From contig NW_024104368.1 in the NCBI RefSeq assembly GCF_003945595.2, positions 762,125 to 826,124 on the forward strand: 64,000 nucleotides of DNA, in the 5' to 3' direction. This stretch comes from Pipra filicauda (lineage: Eukaryota > Chordata > Aves > Passeriformes > Pipridae). The notes below the pieces were generated by a model that had not been told where the DNA came from, did not search any database, and saw nothing but the letters and a program-made list of their open reading frames with translations. Positions 26,084 through 38,271 of this stretch are shown piece after piece. The position numbers were made by a program, and so were the translations under genes. Each line of letters opens with the position of its first letter. Position 1 is the first letter of the stretch.

Positions 26084-27562
26084 AGCAATTTAGGACCATC
26101 ATAAAAGTCAAGGGCATCTAATAATGTGCAGCAATGGAGAGGGGTGTAAAAGCAGGACACCTCTAAGCCCTACAAAGACTGTCATTTGGCTCTGTGTTTG
26201 TAGGCAGAGTCAGCCTCCTAGGGAAGGCAATACCCCACTTCACCCTAGAGGCATACATGTGCTTAGAAGGTACCTGGCAGCTGACACTGTGTCTTAGTGT
26301 CTTGGCCTCACTCCTGCTCCACAGGTCCAGCAGTGAAGAGGGAAATACATGGCTGTGCAGCCAATACACCAGCTGAGGCACAGAGACCAGAAATTGGAAC
26401 TTGCTGTCCATCAAGCTGTGAGCCTGTGACATCTGCCATGTCGTGGATAATTACAGTTGTACACAAATACGGCTTCAATTTATCCACTTGGACAAAAAAA
26501 GAGCAGATTAGTTCATCAGTGAAAGAATTTGGTAAAGCCTTCAGCTTTATCTGTGCAAGACTTGATGGTGCAAACAGGAATGATGTGGACATATTGAGAC
26601 ACTTTGCAGGGACAATATGAGTAGGCATAGCAGTGACATGGGCTTCAGCAAGCCCACCCAGACACCTTTTATCGTAAGTGAAGCCCATATCACTACTTAA
26701 AAGCTACCTTGGACATAAATATAAATGATGTTCAATCCAATACCTGTCCCGCAATGTAAACCAAACAGCAGAAGATTCCCATTTAGCTCCTGGTCTGTCA
26801 CTGACAAGCTGAGTGTCCTTGAAAAAGTCACACCACTTTACCAGCCTCTGTTTAAACTGCAGAGCAAGGACAGGAGATGCAGTCTGCTGTAACGGGACCT
26901 TGATCTTGACTGAGATTTCTGATGGCTCAATAATCCCAATAATAAACATTTCAGAGACAGAATTACCTGGAGTCATCCTGAGGCATTTTAATGCATTGCA
27001 TATGTATATATTCAAAATTAGGCACCCACATGTTAACTGTAGGTGAAGGCATCACCTTCTGCTTTTATTACCCAAAGTCCAAAGAAACTGCACATCCTAA
27101 AAGCCACCTCATAGGATGAAAGAAGCTGAAAGACAGAAGCTGGTAGAATGCCTTTAGCTATAAATCTGCATGGTAAAAACCGGTCTCTCTTTCCTCCAGT
27201 CCATTCAAATTGACTTTTATCTACATACTGAGAAACCCTCTTCCATACACAGTCTGAGGTAAAACAGCCACGTTACACACTTGGAGCCTCCAGGGGCATT
27301 GATAACTGAAATAATTGGCATATTACCACCAGACACTCAGAAAAGTCACCTTCCAACTACAATGGGTTGCTTCTCACAAAAGTCATCTGAGGCGCATAAT
27401 GTCGTTGTTGCTCATTAGGTTTCCATTAATGAAAAAATTTCTGATTTCAATATTTAATACACCTCAGAGATCACAGTGCATAATTGAATGTGCAAGCAGA
27501 TAATTTGCTGATCAAGGTACATGTTTCGCATTAAGACAAATTGTTGCACACTTTACTGATTA

Positions 27563-27579
27563 ACACACACACACACACA
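27563..27579. repeat. AC microsatellite
   Basis: An uninterrupted (AC)8-type run. It is a potentially polymorphic dinucleotide repeat. Confidence 0.95.
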
Positions 27580-28281
27580 TGCAAACTATACTACTTTCTT
27601 CCACAAGTGAAGCATTGTCCTCTCTGGAGCTGGTTTCTCACAGCAGACAGCTAAACCCTCTACGTCTCATCTCTTTTATATGCAGTATAAAAGCTGTATC
27701 ATCCACACTTGAACTGTTTTCCATCCTGACGGGCTGTTTCCTTGCACATGCATCATTTCAGGACACCCTTTGCAATAGTAAAGTAGCCCATGTTGAGGTT
27801 GCTGTGTCACATACCTCCTAGTAGTAATGCTCTTTTAGTAGTTTATGGGTCTATACCCAAGTCCACTCCTTGCCTGGCATCTTAGGCATGGAAAGCAGCA
27901 ACTTGGGCAGGAACTGTGCTTTGGGGATTTCTACGCTTTCATAGTCAAGCATAAAGGCACCAGGATAAACAGTAGGTACAAACTGCTTTGAAGCTGGTAT
28001 GTTCAAGACTCTGTGGAAATGGACAGGGACATCACTGTGGAGTTCGACTAGGACAGAATTCCAGGTTAAACCCAGAGACAGCAATTCAAAAGCCTCACTT
28101 GGCTCCAGGGAACAGCAAAACCCAGGTACCGAACCTCACAATGACTCAAAAAACAGAAAGGTAATTTTTCACCTTCCTGCTGTGTTAATTCGCATGCTTT
28201 TTTTTATAGTGAGGAAAGAGCACAGTCAATGGACAAGTGCTCCTAACCACTCAATGAAACACAGGGGAAGGAAACAGGCTG

Positions 28282-28307
28282 GAGCAGCTACTACTGAGTA
28301 GCTGCTC
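28282..28307. repeat. Perfect 11-bp inverted repeat, 4-nt loop
   Basis: GAGCAGCTACT, loop ACTG, AGTAGCTGCTC. It is followed by further copies of the CAGTAG word (CTCAGTAGCCCAGTAGCATT, then TAGTAGATG), so the hairpin lies in a small CAGTAG-rich cluster. Confidence 0.9.
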
Positions 28308-29457
28308 AGTAGCCCAGTAGCATTTAGTAGATGCCACTATTATTATTTGGGCTATGTAACTTACAACAGCTGCTGATCTGGGCAATAAACATCCACCAAA
28401 CCAATTTTATTTACCCTGTAAAAATTGGGCAGAATATCAGCAAGCTTTGGAAGCCCAAACAAAAGACTAGATTATTCCTGGAGATAGTATAACTCCCCCT
28501 AAAAACAAGGAGCAGGCATCATAGGGTTTATGCTGAAACCATTCTGCAATATTTTACTGGAACACTGCCCATTAACATGCAGCTAAACCCCTGTGAACCA
28601 TGTAGAAAATGTAGCCCCAAGTATGAATTTGTCAAGATTTCTCAAGACCTCTATATGCCTGAGATCCCAGAAGGTATCAGCAACTTGAAGAGGTTTTTAT
28701 ATTTCCTCTCTGTCTTCGAGCTCAGTTAAATTAATAGGAATACATTTTCTCAGCCAATCACACTGGTGGAAATTTAGCTGGCTATTAATGATTTTAAACA
28801 GCAAGCAACCCCTGGGCTAGAAGAGCTCCCAGTGGAGCGCCACCAAGTTTTAGCAAAAATCAAACTTTTTCTAAAGGTTTCACAAACTTTTTTCCCTTCC
28901 ACTACCAGTTCTCCCAAATGCTCTCCATGGGCAGCAATATTACTTACTTTTTCTCTGTGTGCAAAGTGACTTGTCTCATAGAATCACAGACAAATTGTCC
29001 CTTTTCCTTCTCTCTCTTAAGATATTTGGGAAACACTCTTCTCTCTTGAGGAGAGCTATAATCAAATGTTCTTCACACATGGTTTCATGTGACTATTAAT
29101 CATGACAGGCTCTGTCCTTTATTATCATACTAGTTTAACTTATTTTCTCTGCGAAGCCAAAGAAAGGCAATCTATGGTCAGGAACAGAGAGGAGTCCCTG
29201 ACCACTCAGCAAGTAGAGGAACAAACAAAGGAAGGTGAATCCAATTCCAAAACTCATGGACAGGTTTTCAAAAGGTCACTAGCCTGGGTATTTCTTTTGT
29301 TTGCCATCTAATTTTGGGTCAGTTTGGGGGAAGAGATCTATTGTACTTTGCTTAATCTGCTGAATTTAAAATGCTGACAGTGCTAGGAAGCAGGGCCCAA
29401 GCTCCCCCACATCCTGCCAGCAGAGCATCCTATGCACCACATTATGAAGTCAGGTGG

Positions 29458-29491
29458 CCCTCTCCTTCCCTCTCCTCTCCCCTCCACTCCC
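29458..29491. repeat. Polypyrimidine tract
   Basis: About 33 bases of C and T with a single A (CCCTCTCCTTCCCTCTCCTC and onward). It keeps the overlapping plus-strand frame free of stop codons, which largely explains the 163-codon open frame at 29371-29862. Confidence 0.8.
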
Positions 29492-29868
29492 AAAGCCTCC
29501 TGAGAATTTTGCTGTGCCATGGCATGTCTTTGATACCAGACAGAGTATGTTCCTGCTCTGTCTGGTTATTCCTGGGAGGAGACAATCCTCTCTGTCTGAG
29601 GATTGCTCTGACTGCTCAGGGTCAGGAATTTCTCTGTTACCAGCAGTGCATTAACACAAAAGCTCAGTCTTCTGAAGTAAGACTGCAGACAGTGCTCCTA
29701 TACCAGGGAATCTTCTCATATATCTCAACATTCATTTATATATATGGGTCAAACACCCAGATGCAGTTGCAACACAAGAATCGTGCCTGGGCACATGCCT
29801 TACAACCTCGGACAGAAGAGACATGGAGGTGCAAAGCTACATGTGAAGGCAATGCTTGCTAGAGGACT

Positions 29869-29882
29869 ACACACACACACAC
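29869..29882. repeat. AC microsatellite, short
   Basis: An uninterrupted (AC)7 run just after the end of a 163-codon open frame that I do not accept as a gene. Confidence 0.9.
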
Positions 29883-31999
29883 GGGTTTCTATCCTGCAAA
29901 AATAGAAATACTGGAAAGTCCATAGCATCCCAACTCTCAGCTGAGGTAGCTGAGTTTCCTGCACTCAACCATTGTAATTGTGGGGGCAACAACCCTTAGC
30001 TACTTTAGGAGTGGTGAAGGGGTTCTGATAAGCCCAGCTGGGCATCAGAGCAATGCATCTCCTGCCAGAGTCCTTCCTGGCTACCTGTAATGTACCACAA
30101 GGATAATTTCCTTCAACACGCTTCAAGAACTGATGGAAGTACCTGCACTGAGAGCTTCAGCTCCCTCTACCATCTGCAGACTGAAGTTATTCCATTCCAG
30201 TAAATCCCATGGCTATATGTGCTACATTCTTCCTACAACTAAAAGAACCTCTCTCATTCATTGGTAGTGACTCCATGTCCCTTCTATGACGGTGGAATCA
30301 CAAAGGTGATTGCCTCACTATAGCCATCAAGCTCTCAAATTCAAAGGCCAGATCCACCCAAATATTCAGACATCTATTTCTCACTCAGCAACAAACTCTA
30401 ATTCCTGCAGGAGAAGGAGGGCACCAAAGTACAGCGATGTAACCACCCATCATTCTGAGCCATCCCTCTCTCCAGCTGTGCCAGCTTAAGTTCAATGTTT
30501 TGCAGGTGTCTTTACAGCAGCAGGCTTCCAACTTAGACACTCTCCAAACCTCTTAAAGTCAGAGATTTTAGGTTTTGAAACCTTAAACACAAAAAGTGCA
30601 CTTCACAACAGCTCCCGTGGGTATTATAAGGAGCAAAAAATGCTTTTAAGCACTCTTAAGAGAGAAGAAAATGACAATGAAATTGAGGAGAAATAGAGAA
30701 AAGGATAATCACACTGCGAGTTCCTGCTGCTCTCATCTCCCAGCTACTTCCAAGGTAGCAAGAACCCAGGCAGCTGGCAACATCTGCCACCCTATTAAAC
30801 TTCACAATTTACAGGTGCTCAGAGGGAGCACTTGCGTGCAATTAGCCGAGCAAATTCACTTACTTCAAGATGCAGGGCCCCACTCTTGCTGCTGCAGTTT
30901 GGCTGTGCTCTGTTGGCTCTATGGAGTACTTCCAAGTTACTCCCAATGAGCGGCAGGCTACACTTGCTTGAAAGCTTGGTGTGGGCAAAACACCTGCATC
31001 CCCACTGACTCAGGCCAGAGCTAGAAATGGTCTGAAGATACCTTGCAACATGGACCTGGCCAGGTCTGACAGCAGTAGGCAATTTATGACACTTGTGTTG
31101 GATGTCATGTGTGTACACGGGGAGCCCTGGACAGGAAGGCTGCAGCCCAGACAAAGGAGAGAAGAATTGCAGAGTCATAAACACCATCGATGTGACCAGG
31201 CATGCAACTTGCTTCCACCCTGATCTTCAGCCCAAAAGCCTTCCATCTTTGCTCCGTGCCTATTACTGCCTCTCCTTGCTTCTATTACTTGACAAAAAAA
31301 GATAATCAACAGCAATAAAAATTGTCTAGCAAAGATTCAGCTACAGGGAAGCTCAATATTATCAATTCTTTGCTTACTTGAGCTGGAATGAAACATGGAT
31401 AGTTTGGTGAACACAGTCCTTTACAACTCAGTGGAACTACTTGCATTTATTCCTGATGAAACTCCAGCCCAGTGATTTAGGAGTCAGAGAAGAGAAAGCT
31501 GGGATGATTGTTTCCAATGTGGAATAAATAAATAAGAACACTCTCTGATATGATGTCTCTTTTTGTGCTGTTCTTTCTCTTGCAGTTAATCTCATTATTG
31601 CAAATTAGGGAGTTTCTCTGGCAGTTTAAAAGGTGTACTCTAACGCATACAAAGGAAATAAACAAAGTGTTTTGCTTCTGATCTCGGCTGCAGTCAATTT
31701 ATTCTTTGAGCCTCTTGACTTAGAAACCATAAGACTTTGGTCTCTTTGCCTGTATCAAAGTCACACACAAATTGAAACAGCTCCTGCTCACATCCACTCA
31801 AATTCAGTAACACTGCTGCTCTGATTTTGCAATGACCTGAAAATACTTCTCTATTCTCTTTGTTTCTACCTGCTTCTTTATTCCCATTTTCCAATTAAAC
31901 TGCAAAAAAATTCAAAGCACCTTCTAATTGAGGGTAATCCAAAATGACAACTGGCTCCAAGGCTGAAATCAAAGAACTGAATAGGATATCTTTACTTAC

Positions 32000-32100
32000 A
32001 CCAAACAGTCCCATGATAGCATCTAGGAGAGAATGATGGCTTTCCTCCATAAAAGCCAGGGTCATACTTGTTGTATAGGAATACAAAGCCCCAGAGCACA
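32000..32100 (-). CDS. Candidate internal exon, product unknown
   Basis: Read on the minus strand, a strong 3' splice site (CTACATTTTTTATTGCAG) precedes 101 bases, followed by an ideal donor (GTAAGTAAAG). Two of the three frames are open. One gives a hydrophobic/polar peptide containing S-Y-T-T-S-M-T-L-A-F-M-E-E-S and ends exactly on a codon boundary (G-L-F-G). The other gives V-L-W-G-F-V-F-L-Y-N-K-Y-D-P-G-F-Y-G-G. I recognise neither. Splice signals this good on both sides of a segment of normal exon size are the best exon evidence in the interior of the window. Deep-intronic pseudo-exons with similar signals are common, so the call remains tentative. Confidence 0.3.
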
Positions 32101-32656
32101 CTGCAATAAAAAATGTAGTATAATCCTAGGCTACTGCAAATTAGCTTTCTACTAGTTTGGTGCATGCTCTGTGATGATGTTCCTAGAGCTCAAAAATGTC
32201 CTTTTGCTGTGAGAATTCCTCAGGTTGGGCAAGAACAGTGCCTGAGAACAAGATAAGAGGGATTGATGCTAGAAACTCCTTGCTAAATCAATGTTTTATT
32301 TAACATGATAATTAGAACAAATATTTCAGAGACTTTGGATGATGTTACAATGTTAAAACAGCCTGTAAGCATTTAAATTGTGTGTCTAAAATTGCCAGCA
32401 CTTAGGAAACTGGCAATGAACCTGTTCTTGTTAAGCACTTTTAGGAGGATCCTGGTTCTTGGTCTCTGTACACGGTGCAGTGGTGATTGCCTGAAGGTAT
32501 AGTATGGCCAAAGAGAAAATACCTCTCTGAAGCCATCAGGGACATGGGCTGCTAAGAAAAGCAGAGCCTCTCACCACCAAAATTAAGAATTTCATCTCCC
32601 TGGGCCCCTGCTCCACTTAGCAGAGGGAGAACTCTCCAAAGCATGAACCTGGCCCT

Positions 32657-35600
32657 CTAAATACAAAGAGGATGATGAACAAGAGCTACATTAGTAGGTG
32701 CTTTCATTAGACACCTGAAGCTACTGGATTGATCCAGATGGATCCAGACCAGGTGCATGGGAACTGTTAAATTTAGTGTTAATGTTGCCTAGCTGCATGA
32801 CTGTGGAATAACAGGAGAGCAATAGAGTGAAGATTTTTGCTCTTTTTGCTATGACTTGTGCAAAGAATTTTGGACTGAATTAACCATGGTAAGCAGTCAG
32901 TTACATACTGCAGACACTTTTATGTGCCCCAGCTCTATTTATTGTAAGATCCAAAAATCAGATGACTGTTTCTCATATTGTAACTTTTAACTGAGCAGTA
33001 ACCCACCAGCTTCACCTCCTATTTTCATTCTGGCTCTGTTTATTGCCAGAATCCCTGCAAAAAAACTTGCTTTATGACACAGCAATGCATTCCTAGACTA
33101 AGCCTTAGGCCTCCTGAGGTATTAAGAGAAAGATAAGATCCACTGAGAGATGTGTTGGCTTAGTCACACAGTAAACAGCCTTTTACCAACTGGGCATCAT
33201 CTCCTTATCAGATTGTGCCTTATGCTTTGTATTCTCTAGTCTGCAAGTGCTTTTCTGGGATCAATTAGAAGCAGCATAAGAGGAAAGAAAAAATCCTTAC
33301 TGAGGAATTTCACCACTAGAAAGATTTCTTGGCTGTAAACCAGCTAGGCTGTTAAAAATCAGGTATGCTTAAAGGAGAGCAGCAACTCATAATATTTGAG
33401 CAGACATCCTCCTAAACTCAACTGGGCACTGCAGTTTATCCCAGAGCAGTCAATTCATGACATCTGTGCAAATAGCAGAGAGCCAGGAGAGGGTGCTCAA
33501 CAATAAGTAGAAGATCCTGTATATACTGATCATGCTCTGGCAACAGGGATATTTGTACACAGCCACTGACATGGAATTGCCAGAACCAAAGTGAAGAACA
33601 GAGCTCTTCTTAATTCATATTTTAAAATTTTCAAAGGGATTTTAATCTAGCTCTTTAAAAAACATTTTTAAATACAGAGCAATCCACTGGATAAGATTTT
33701 GAAAATGTGGGACTCTGCCTGCCAGACTAAGGCATTAAGAGTTAAAATGTCACTCAAATCCCAGTGCCCGTGTGTCCTTTCAGCAACAACTATGAAGGTT
33801 TCCAGTCAGTCCACAGAAAACACTAAGTATGGAGATCTTGAGGAATCTGAGTTAGTTGAATTTGTGCTTAACTTCCTTGGACAAAATATAATGTCCTAAT
33901 ACTCTAAAGTACTGAACTACTCAAGGATTTTTGTCAAGAAAATCTTCACTGCTTTTTTTTTCCCCCAATTTTGAACATATTGCTTTAGTTGGATGTTAAG
34001 TGGAATAAATCTATGGTCTTCAACATTTGGTAAATGAGACAGTGTTTCTAATGTACAGGAACCCCAAATATTGCTTTTGAGATTGAAATATCTGACTAGA
34101 AATAATTATTACTAATATAGCAATTGTCATTAAAAATTATTCTTCATCAAGAAAGACAGAACCTCGTGTGTCCATACAGCTCCTTCAGGAGTCAGGCAGG
34201 AATCAGGACTCCAAGTAAGGGTTATGTCTATACAATGTTGATATCTGAGGCTGACCAAGATGGGAATCTGGGACTATGAGTTTACTACTGACACATCCTT
34301 TATCTTGCTAACTGAAAATGTTATTATGCAGTATGTGTTGTTTCTGTCACAGATAACCACATGGGATTACATTTGCCACAGCAGAATGAGGAGGCAAAAC
34401 AAACAGCAAAGGAGATGTGAATTTATCAATTAAATTTGAGGCTGAACTTTTCCGTGGAGTCTGCCATCACAGCTGCCTTAATTGGGAAACGGTGAAAATT
34501 CAGGCTCTCTGGACTGAGTAAATGACTATAATTTGGATTTAAATGACATAGGAATCAAAAGTTGTCTCTATTTGCTAATTCTATAGCCTCATTTTTCCTC
34601 ATTGTTTCTTCCTCAGCCTCCTACTGTTTATAAAATTGAAGAATCAAGCTGACTTGACTGTCCAATGCCTTCACTATGATTGAATCTCTCTTTCTGAGTA
34701 TGTGATTGACAGCTACAAAAAATAATGTTTTCCTTAGCTAACAAACACTAATTTTGGCTTGATTTTATCTGCCCTTGCATGGGATCATTCAGCCCTTGAA
34801 AAGAACGCCTCTGGGAAAGACCTTCTCATTGGTAACCTCCTAATAACTCAGACAGATATTAAAACCAGTTCTGTCAGACAAGTGATGGAAGGGTTTCATA
34901 CATGATACTTGCAAGACAGCCTCTTGTAGCTCTGCAAAATGGCAATGCACTTCTCGGACCTGTTTGACGAAGTCCCTGTGCGAAGTTAAAGATCCTTGTT
35001 CACTTTGTTTTCTGTGTAGGGGGAAACTCTGATCCACATAGACATTATTTTCAACACCAGTTTTAAGTCACTGTAACTTTCTAGCCCTCTGTGGCATTAC
35101 TACTGCTCTATTTGCATGTGTGGAACAGGAGAGCCAGATCACGCTGTGTATTTGGGCATTGCTTCCTAATGTTGCAGTTTATTAATTTCTCATAGAGATA
35201 ACAGACCACTAGATCTGTTTTCTCCATGATTGCAGGTGCTGTTGCCTTTAAAATGGCCAGTAGAAAATCTCAGAAAATAGAGGGAGAATTTTTTCCCTTA
35301 GAAAATGAAGGGACCTCAAGAGAATATCTGTTCAATTGCCCTGCCTGCAGCAACTAGACTAGTTGTGCAGGATAAACACTTATGTAGACTGTTCATTAAA
35401 AAAATAAAAGCTAATAACAGTCATGGTTTAATGGTCTCCAAGCCTGCTCCTTGGGTGATCGTGAATGATACTGAACTGCCTTATACTGTGATCTGCACAT
35501 TCTTCTTGGAAAAAAAATTGTATTAAAATATTACACTGTATATATGATACGCCCTTCTCAGCATTCTCCAAATGTGTATTACATAGTCCCAGATATATAA

Positions 35601-37029
35601 CACTGATGCACTGTCTGAACAGCATCCACCTTCATGGAATCTCATCTAATGACTTTTGAAGTCAGATACTGCAAAAGCTGGCATTTGCAACCAGGCAAGT
35701 TTTAACAGTATAAATAAGACTCAGAAGTGAGATAAGTTCCTATTACACATGTTAACCAAACAGTATATCCCAATTAAACTAGATAAGGGTAAAAAAAAGA
35801 CAAAACCAGAAATCCCACACAAAAAAATAAAACCAAACAAACCCAAACCGAAAAAAAACCACCCCAAAACCCTCCAAAAGCAGCACAGGAATACTGCATT
35901 CTGTCCATTCTCTATCATTTTTACTTCGGGGATCTCAGCTGATCTCAGTTGATGTTTCTGCTCAGTTGTTTAGGAAATCTGGCTATTTAAGCGTGTATAT
36001 AGGAACTGCAACATCCTGAAAGATATCCCTGTAAAGACACTGGTGGTGAAGTAAAAGGCTGATTTCCACAGAGAAACATTATTATCCCTTATTCTGAGAT
36101 AACAGAGCTATCTCTAAGCTAGCAATATGTACAAGGCAGCACAATTATACTTGAAACTGGGAAGTAGAGCTCCCTTTGTTTTGGCAGCCCAGCGCCCAGG
36201 CAGAGGACTTGCAAATTATGAGGTGAGGGAACTGAGGGTTGCCCAACCATTTCTTTCTCTGATGAGTACCCAGAAACAATTTGACTCAAAGTGCAGTTGC
36301 TGTTTGAGGAAAGCCAGAAGAGATGAATGGAATATTAATGACAAGGCTGTATTTCAGCATCAGCACTTGTTTTGCTTCAGGTGCGTTTTGCTGGCCCATA
36401 TGTTGTTAGGGTGTCCATGAGGACATAAAGCCATTCAAGGTCAGAAAAGTGAAAGCATAGAGTGTAACTTTTGAGTTAGGGACAGTAAGCAGTATAGAGT
36501 GTGAACATGAAAAGTACTGACAGGGAAAAGTGGGGGTGGTGATGGTAAGATGGGGAAACTCAGGAGATGGAAACTGCAACATCAAGAATCAGCCCCAGTC
36601 CAAGGAGCGATGTCCCCATCCTCCTGACCTGGCCAGTAACGACTTTTAATGTTTTACTGAGATGGTGAATGGGTTAATTCTCAGAATATTAGCTGACTTG
36701 TTTTATTGGGTGTACTAGCCTATAAGTAATATCTTACATTTTTCATTTATGCATATCCTGTTTGAACACAGACCAACCCAGAGAACAACGGCTATGACAC
36801 ATGTAAGAAAGCTACATAAAAGTATAGTGGAAAACAGACAAAATTATGCCAGACTAATAAACAGCACATTCTAGCTTTTTAGTAATCATCAGATTTAATC
36901 AGATAACAACTAGTTAGCTCTATATTTTCTCTCTGGCATAAGGCTGGATTGATAGTAGATGGATATTTGCCATCCATTTTCAAAATCTCCAAAGATTGTC
37001 TTAAATATTCAGGTTAACAGGATCCTTAC
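32657..37029. other. No gene seen
   Basis: Unique AT-rich DNA with the A/C tract at 35790. A 97-codon frame at 36127-36420 is somewhat less AT-rich but shows no domain. Part of it (ATGAGGTGAGGGAACTGAGG) may be a very decayed MIR. Confidence 0.65.
35790..35880. repeat. A/C-only low-complexity tract
   Basis: About 90 bases of almost pure A and C (for example AACCAAACAAACCCAAACCG). This is the reverse-complement counterpart of the T/G tracts elsewhere in the window. Both short open frames here (K/P-rich on plus, F/G/L-rich on minus) are compositional artefacts. Confidence 0.85.
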
Positions 37030-37113
37030 CTGGTTGCTACTGTTGACAACCACAGTTCTTTGATGCAGAGCTTTAATTGAATTAGAAGCTCCTGCAGTCA
37101 CTGATTCGTCATT
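37030..37113 (-). CDS. Weak candidate exon, 84 bp, phase 0-0
   Basis: On the minus strand a donor of good consensus (AACCAG/GTAAGG) ends an 84-base open segment of exactly 28 codons (N-D-E-S-V-T-A-G-A-S ... V-V-V-N-S-S-N-Q). The acceptor side (CACTGAATGCTAG) lacks a proper pyrimidine tract, which is the main weakness. A symmetric exon could be skipped without shifting frame. I do not recognise the peptide. Confidence 0.15.
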
Positions 37114-37339
37114 CTAGCATTCAGTGCAACTCAGATGAAAAATCTGCTCATTTCCAGTCCTTCAGGGGCGGCCTTACTAGGATGAGGATTCCTTCCATCC
37201 CAGAAGCTATTAAAGATACAAACATCTTGGTAATGAATCATTTTTATGTGACTGCTGGAACACCAGTCTGAATTAGGGCTGTATTTACATAAATCAGTGT
37301 AGTAATGGTCTTCTCCGCCTTTTTTTTTAGTTAAAAAAC

Positions 37340-37370
37340 GGGAGAGGGAGGGAAGGAAAGAAGAGAGGAG
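37340..37370. repeat. Polypurine tract
   Basis: Thirty-one consecutive purines (GGGAGAGGGAGGGAAGGAAA and onward) directly after a T/A-rich segment. Homopurine runs of this length can form intramolecular triplex (H-DNA) if mirror symmetry is adequate. Symmetry here is only partial. Confidence 0.8.
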
Positions 37371-37499
37371 TTGAAAAAGAATAGAAGCCGCAGTGACATT
37401 CAGTGGAATAATTTTATGCTGCTACAAATCAGTGTCTAACCACTAATGACAAGCTATGGATATATATACAAACAACCCTAATAAAAAAACCCCTATTCC

Positions 37500-38240
37500 A
37501 ATCACAGCAAAACGTTCAATGCCCAATGCTACCAATTCAATCATAAAAGCTTTCAGCCTTAATTTGTAATGCTGGACTCATTTCTCGTAAGTGCTCTTTC
37601 TATTGTCTTATAATTGTGTTTCTGGGGTAGCTTTCGGGTTTGGTCACACCATGGCCAGATCCTTAAAAGATGTCTCAAAGATCAAACTGAGGATGGCATT
37701 TTCTTTCCTTTTTATATATATGCTAAAAAAATCCCAAACTGGGCTCGCTCTTGTTTCTTTTTCAAGGCAGGATAGTCTCCAGCAGTCCCACCTGGGAACA
37801 ATCAAATACCAGCCACCAAAACTCCTCACTTAGGTATCTGAAAGCAGATGTGCTGGGCGCTGAGCCATTTCCAAGTCTGGCCCACCACCAACTGCAGGGC
37901 TATTCATGGCAATATGATTCATAACAATAAACGTTTTTGAAGTGCTTCTCATTAAATTATCCGCACAAGCTGATGGTAATTCCTCCGTGATGTGGAACAA
38001 GGCTTCGCAATGCTGGGAGCCTGCTATGAGTGGTGCAGAGGAACATGCAGGCTCAGACAGATTTTTGTGGCAAACTCCATACCTTATTGTTTCTTGCAGC
38101 AAGACCCTGAGGCAGCTCGTGAGAATCAGGAGCCCAGAGGCTGAGGTGTGGGATGATTTCTCTGAAATTGTGCCTAAAAATCTGCCCCTTCTCTGCATGA
38201 TTTTTTATGAAAACAAAGAAAGCTCCAGCAAATATTAGGC
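37500..38240. promoter_or_regulatory. Motif-dense noncoding block, possible conserved element
   Basis: A repeat-free block with evenly mixed composition and scattered CpGs (TTTCGGG, GGGCGCTGAGCC, ATCCGCAC, CTCCGTGATG). It carries TATTCATGGCAA, TTCATAACAATAAAC (FOX/SOX-like) and TTAAATTATC words. Overlapping open frames of 122 codons (minus) and 98 codons (plus) at 37830-38238 do not look like genes. Call made on texture only. Confidence 0.25.
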
Positions 38241-38271
38241 TCCTAAATCCCCCTGGCTTTAGCATTTTCAC

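Larger units (their letters stand above)
26084..31999. other. No gene seen
   Basis: Contains the hairpin at 28282, AC repeats and a polypyrimidine tract. Overlapping sense and antisense frames at 26297-26688 and 30819-31187 exceed 100 codons but lack splice context or recognisable protein features. Confidence 0.65.

Noticed and set aside
28975..28998. CR1 3' end in reverse (TCATAGAATCACAGA)
   Set aside because: The required GGTTTGGGTTGGAAGGGACC block does not follow.
29371..29862. 163-codon plus-strand open frame as a gene
   Set aside because: Stop codons are depleted by a polypyrimidine tract and C/T bias; the peptide has no recognisable feature and about one such frame is expected by chance in this much AT-rich DNA.
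35721..35952. Overlapping F/G/L-rich and K/P-rich frames
   Set aside because: Both translate the A/C low-complexity tract.
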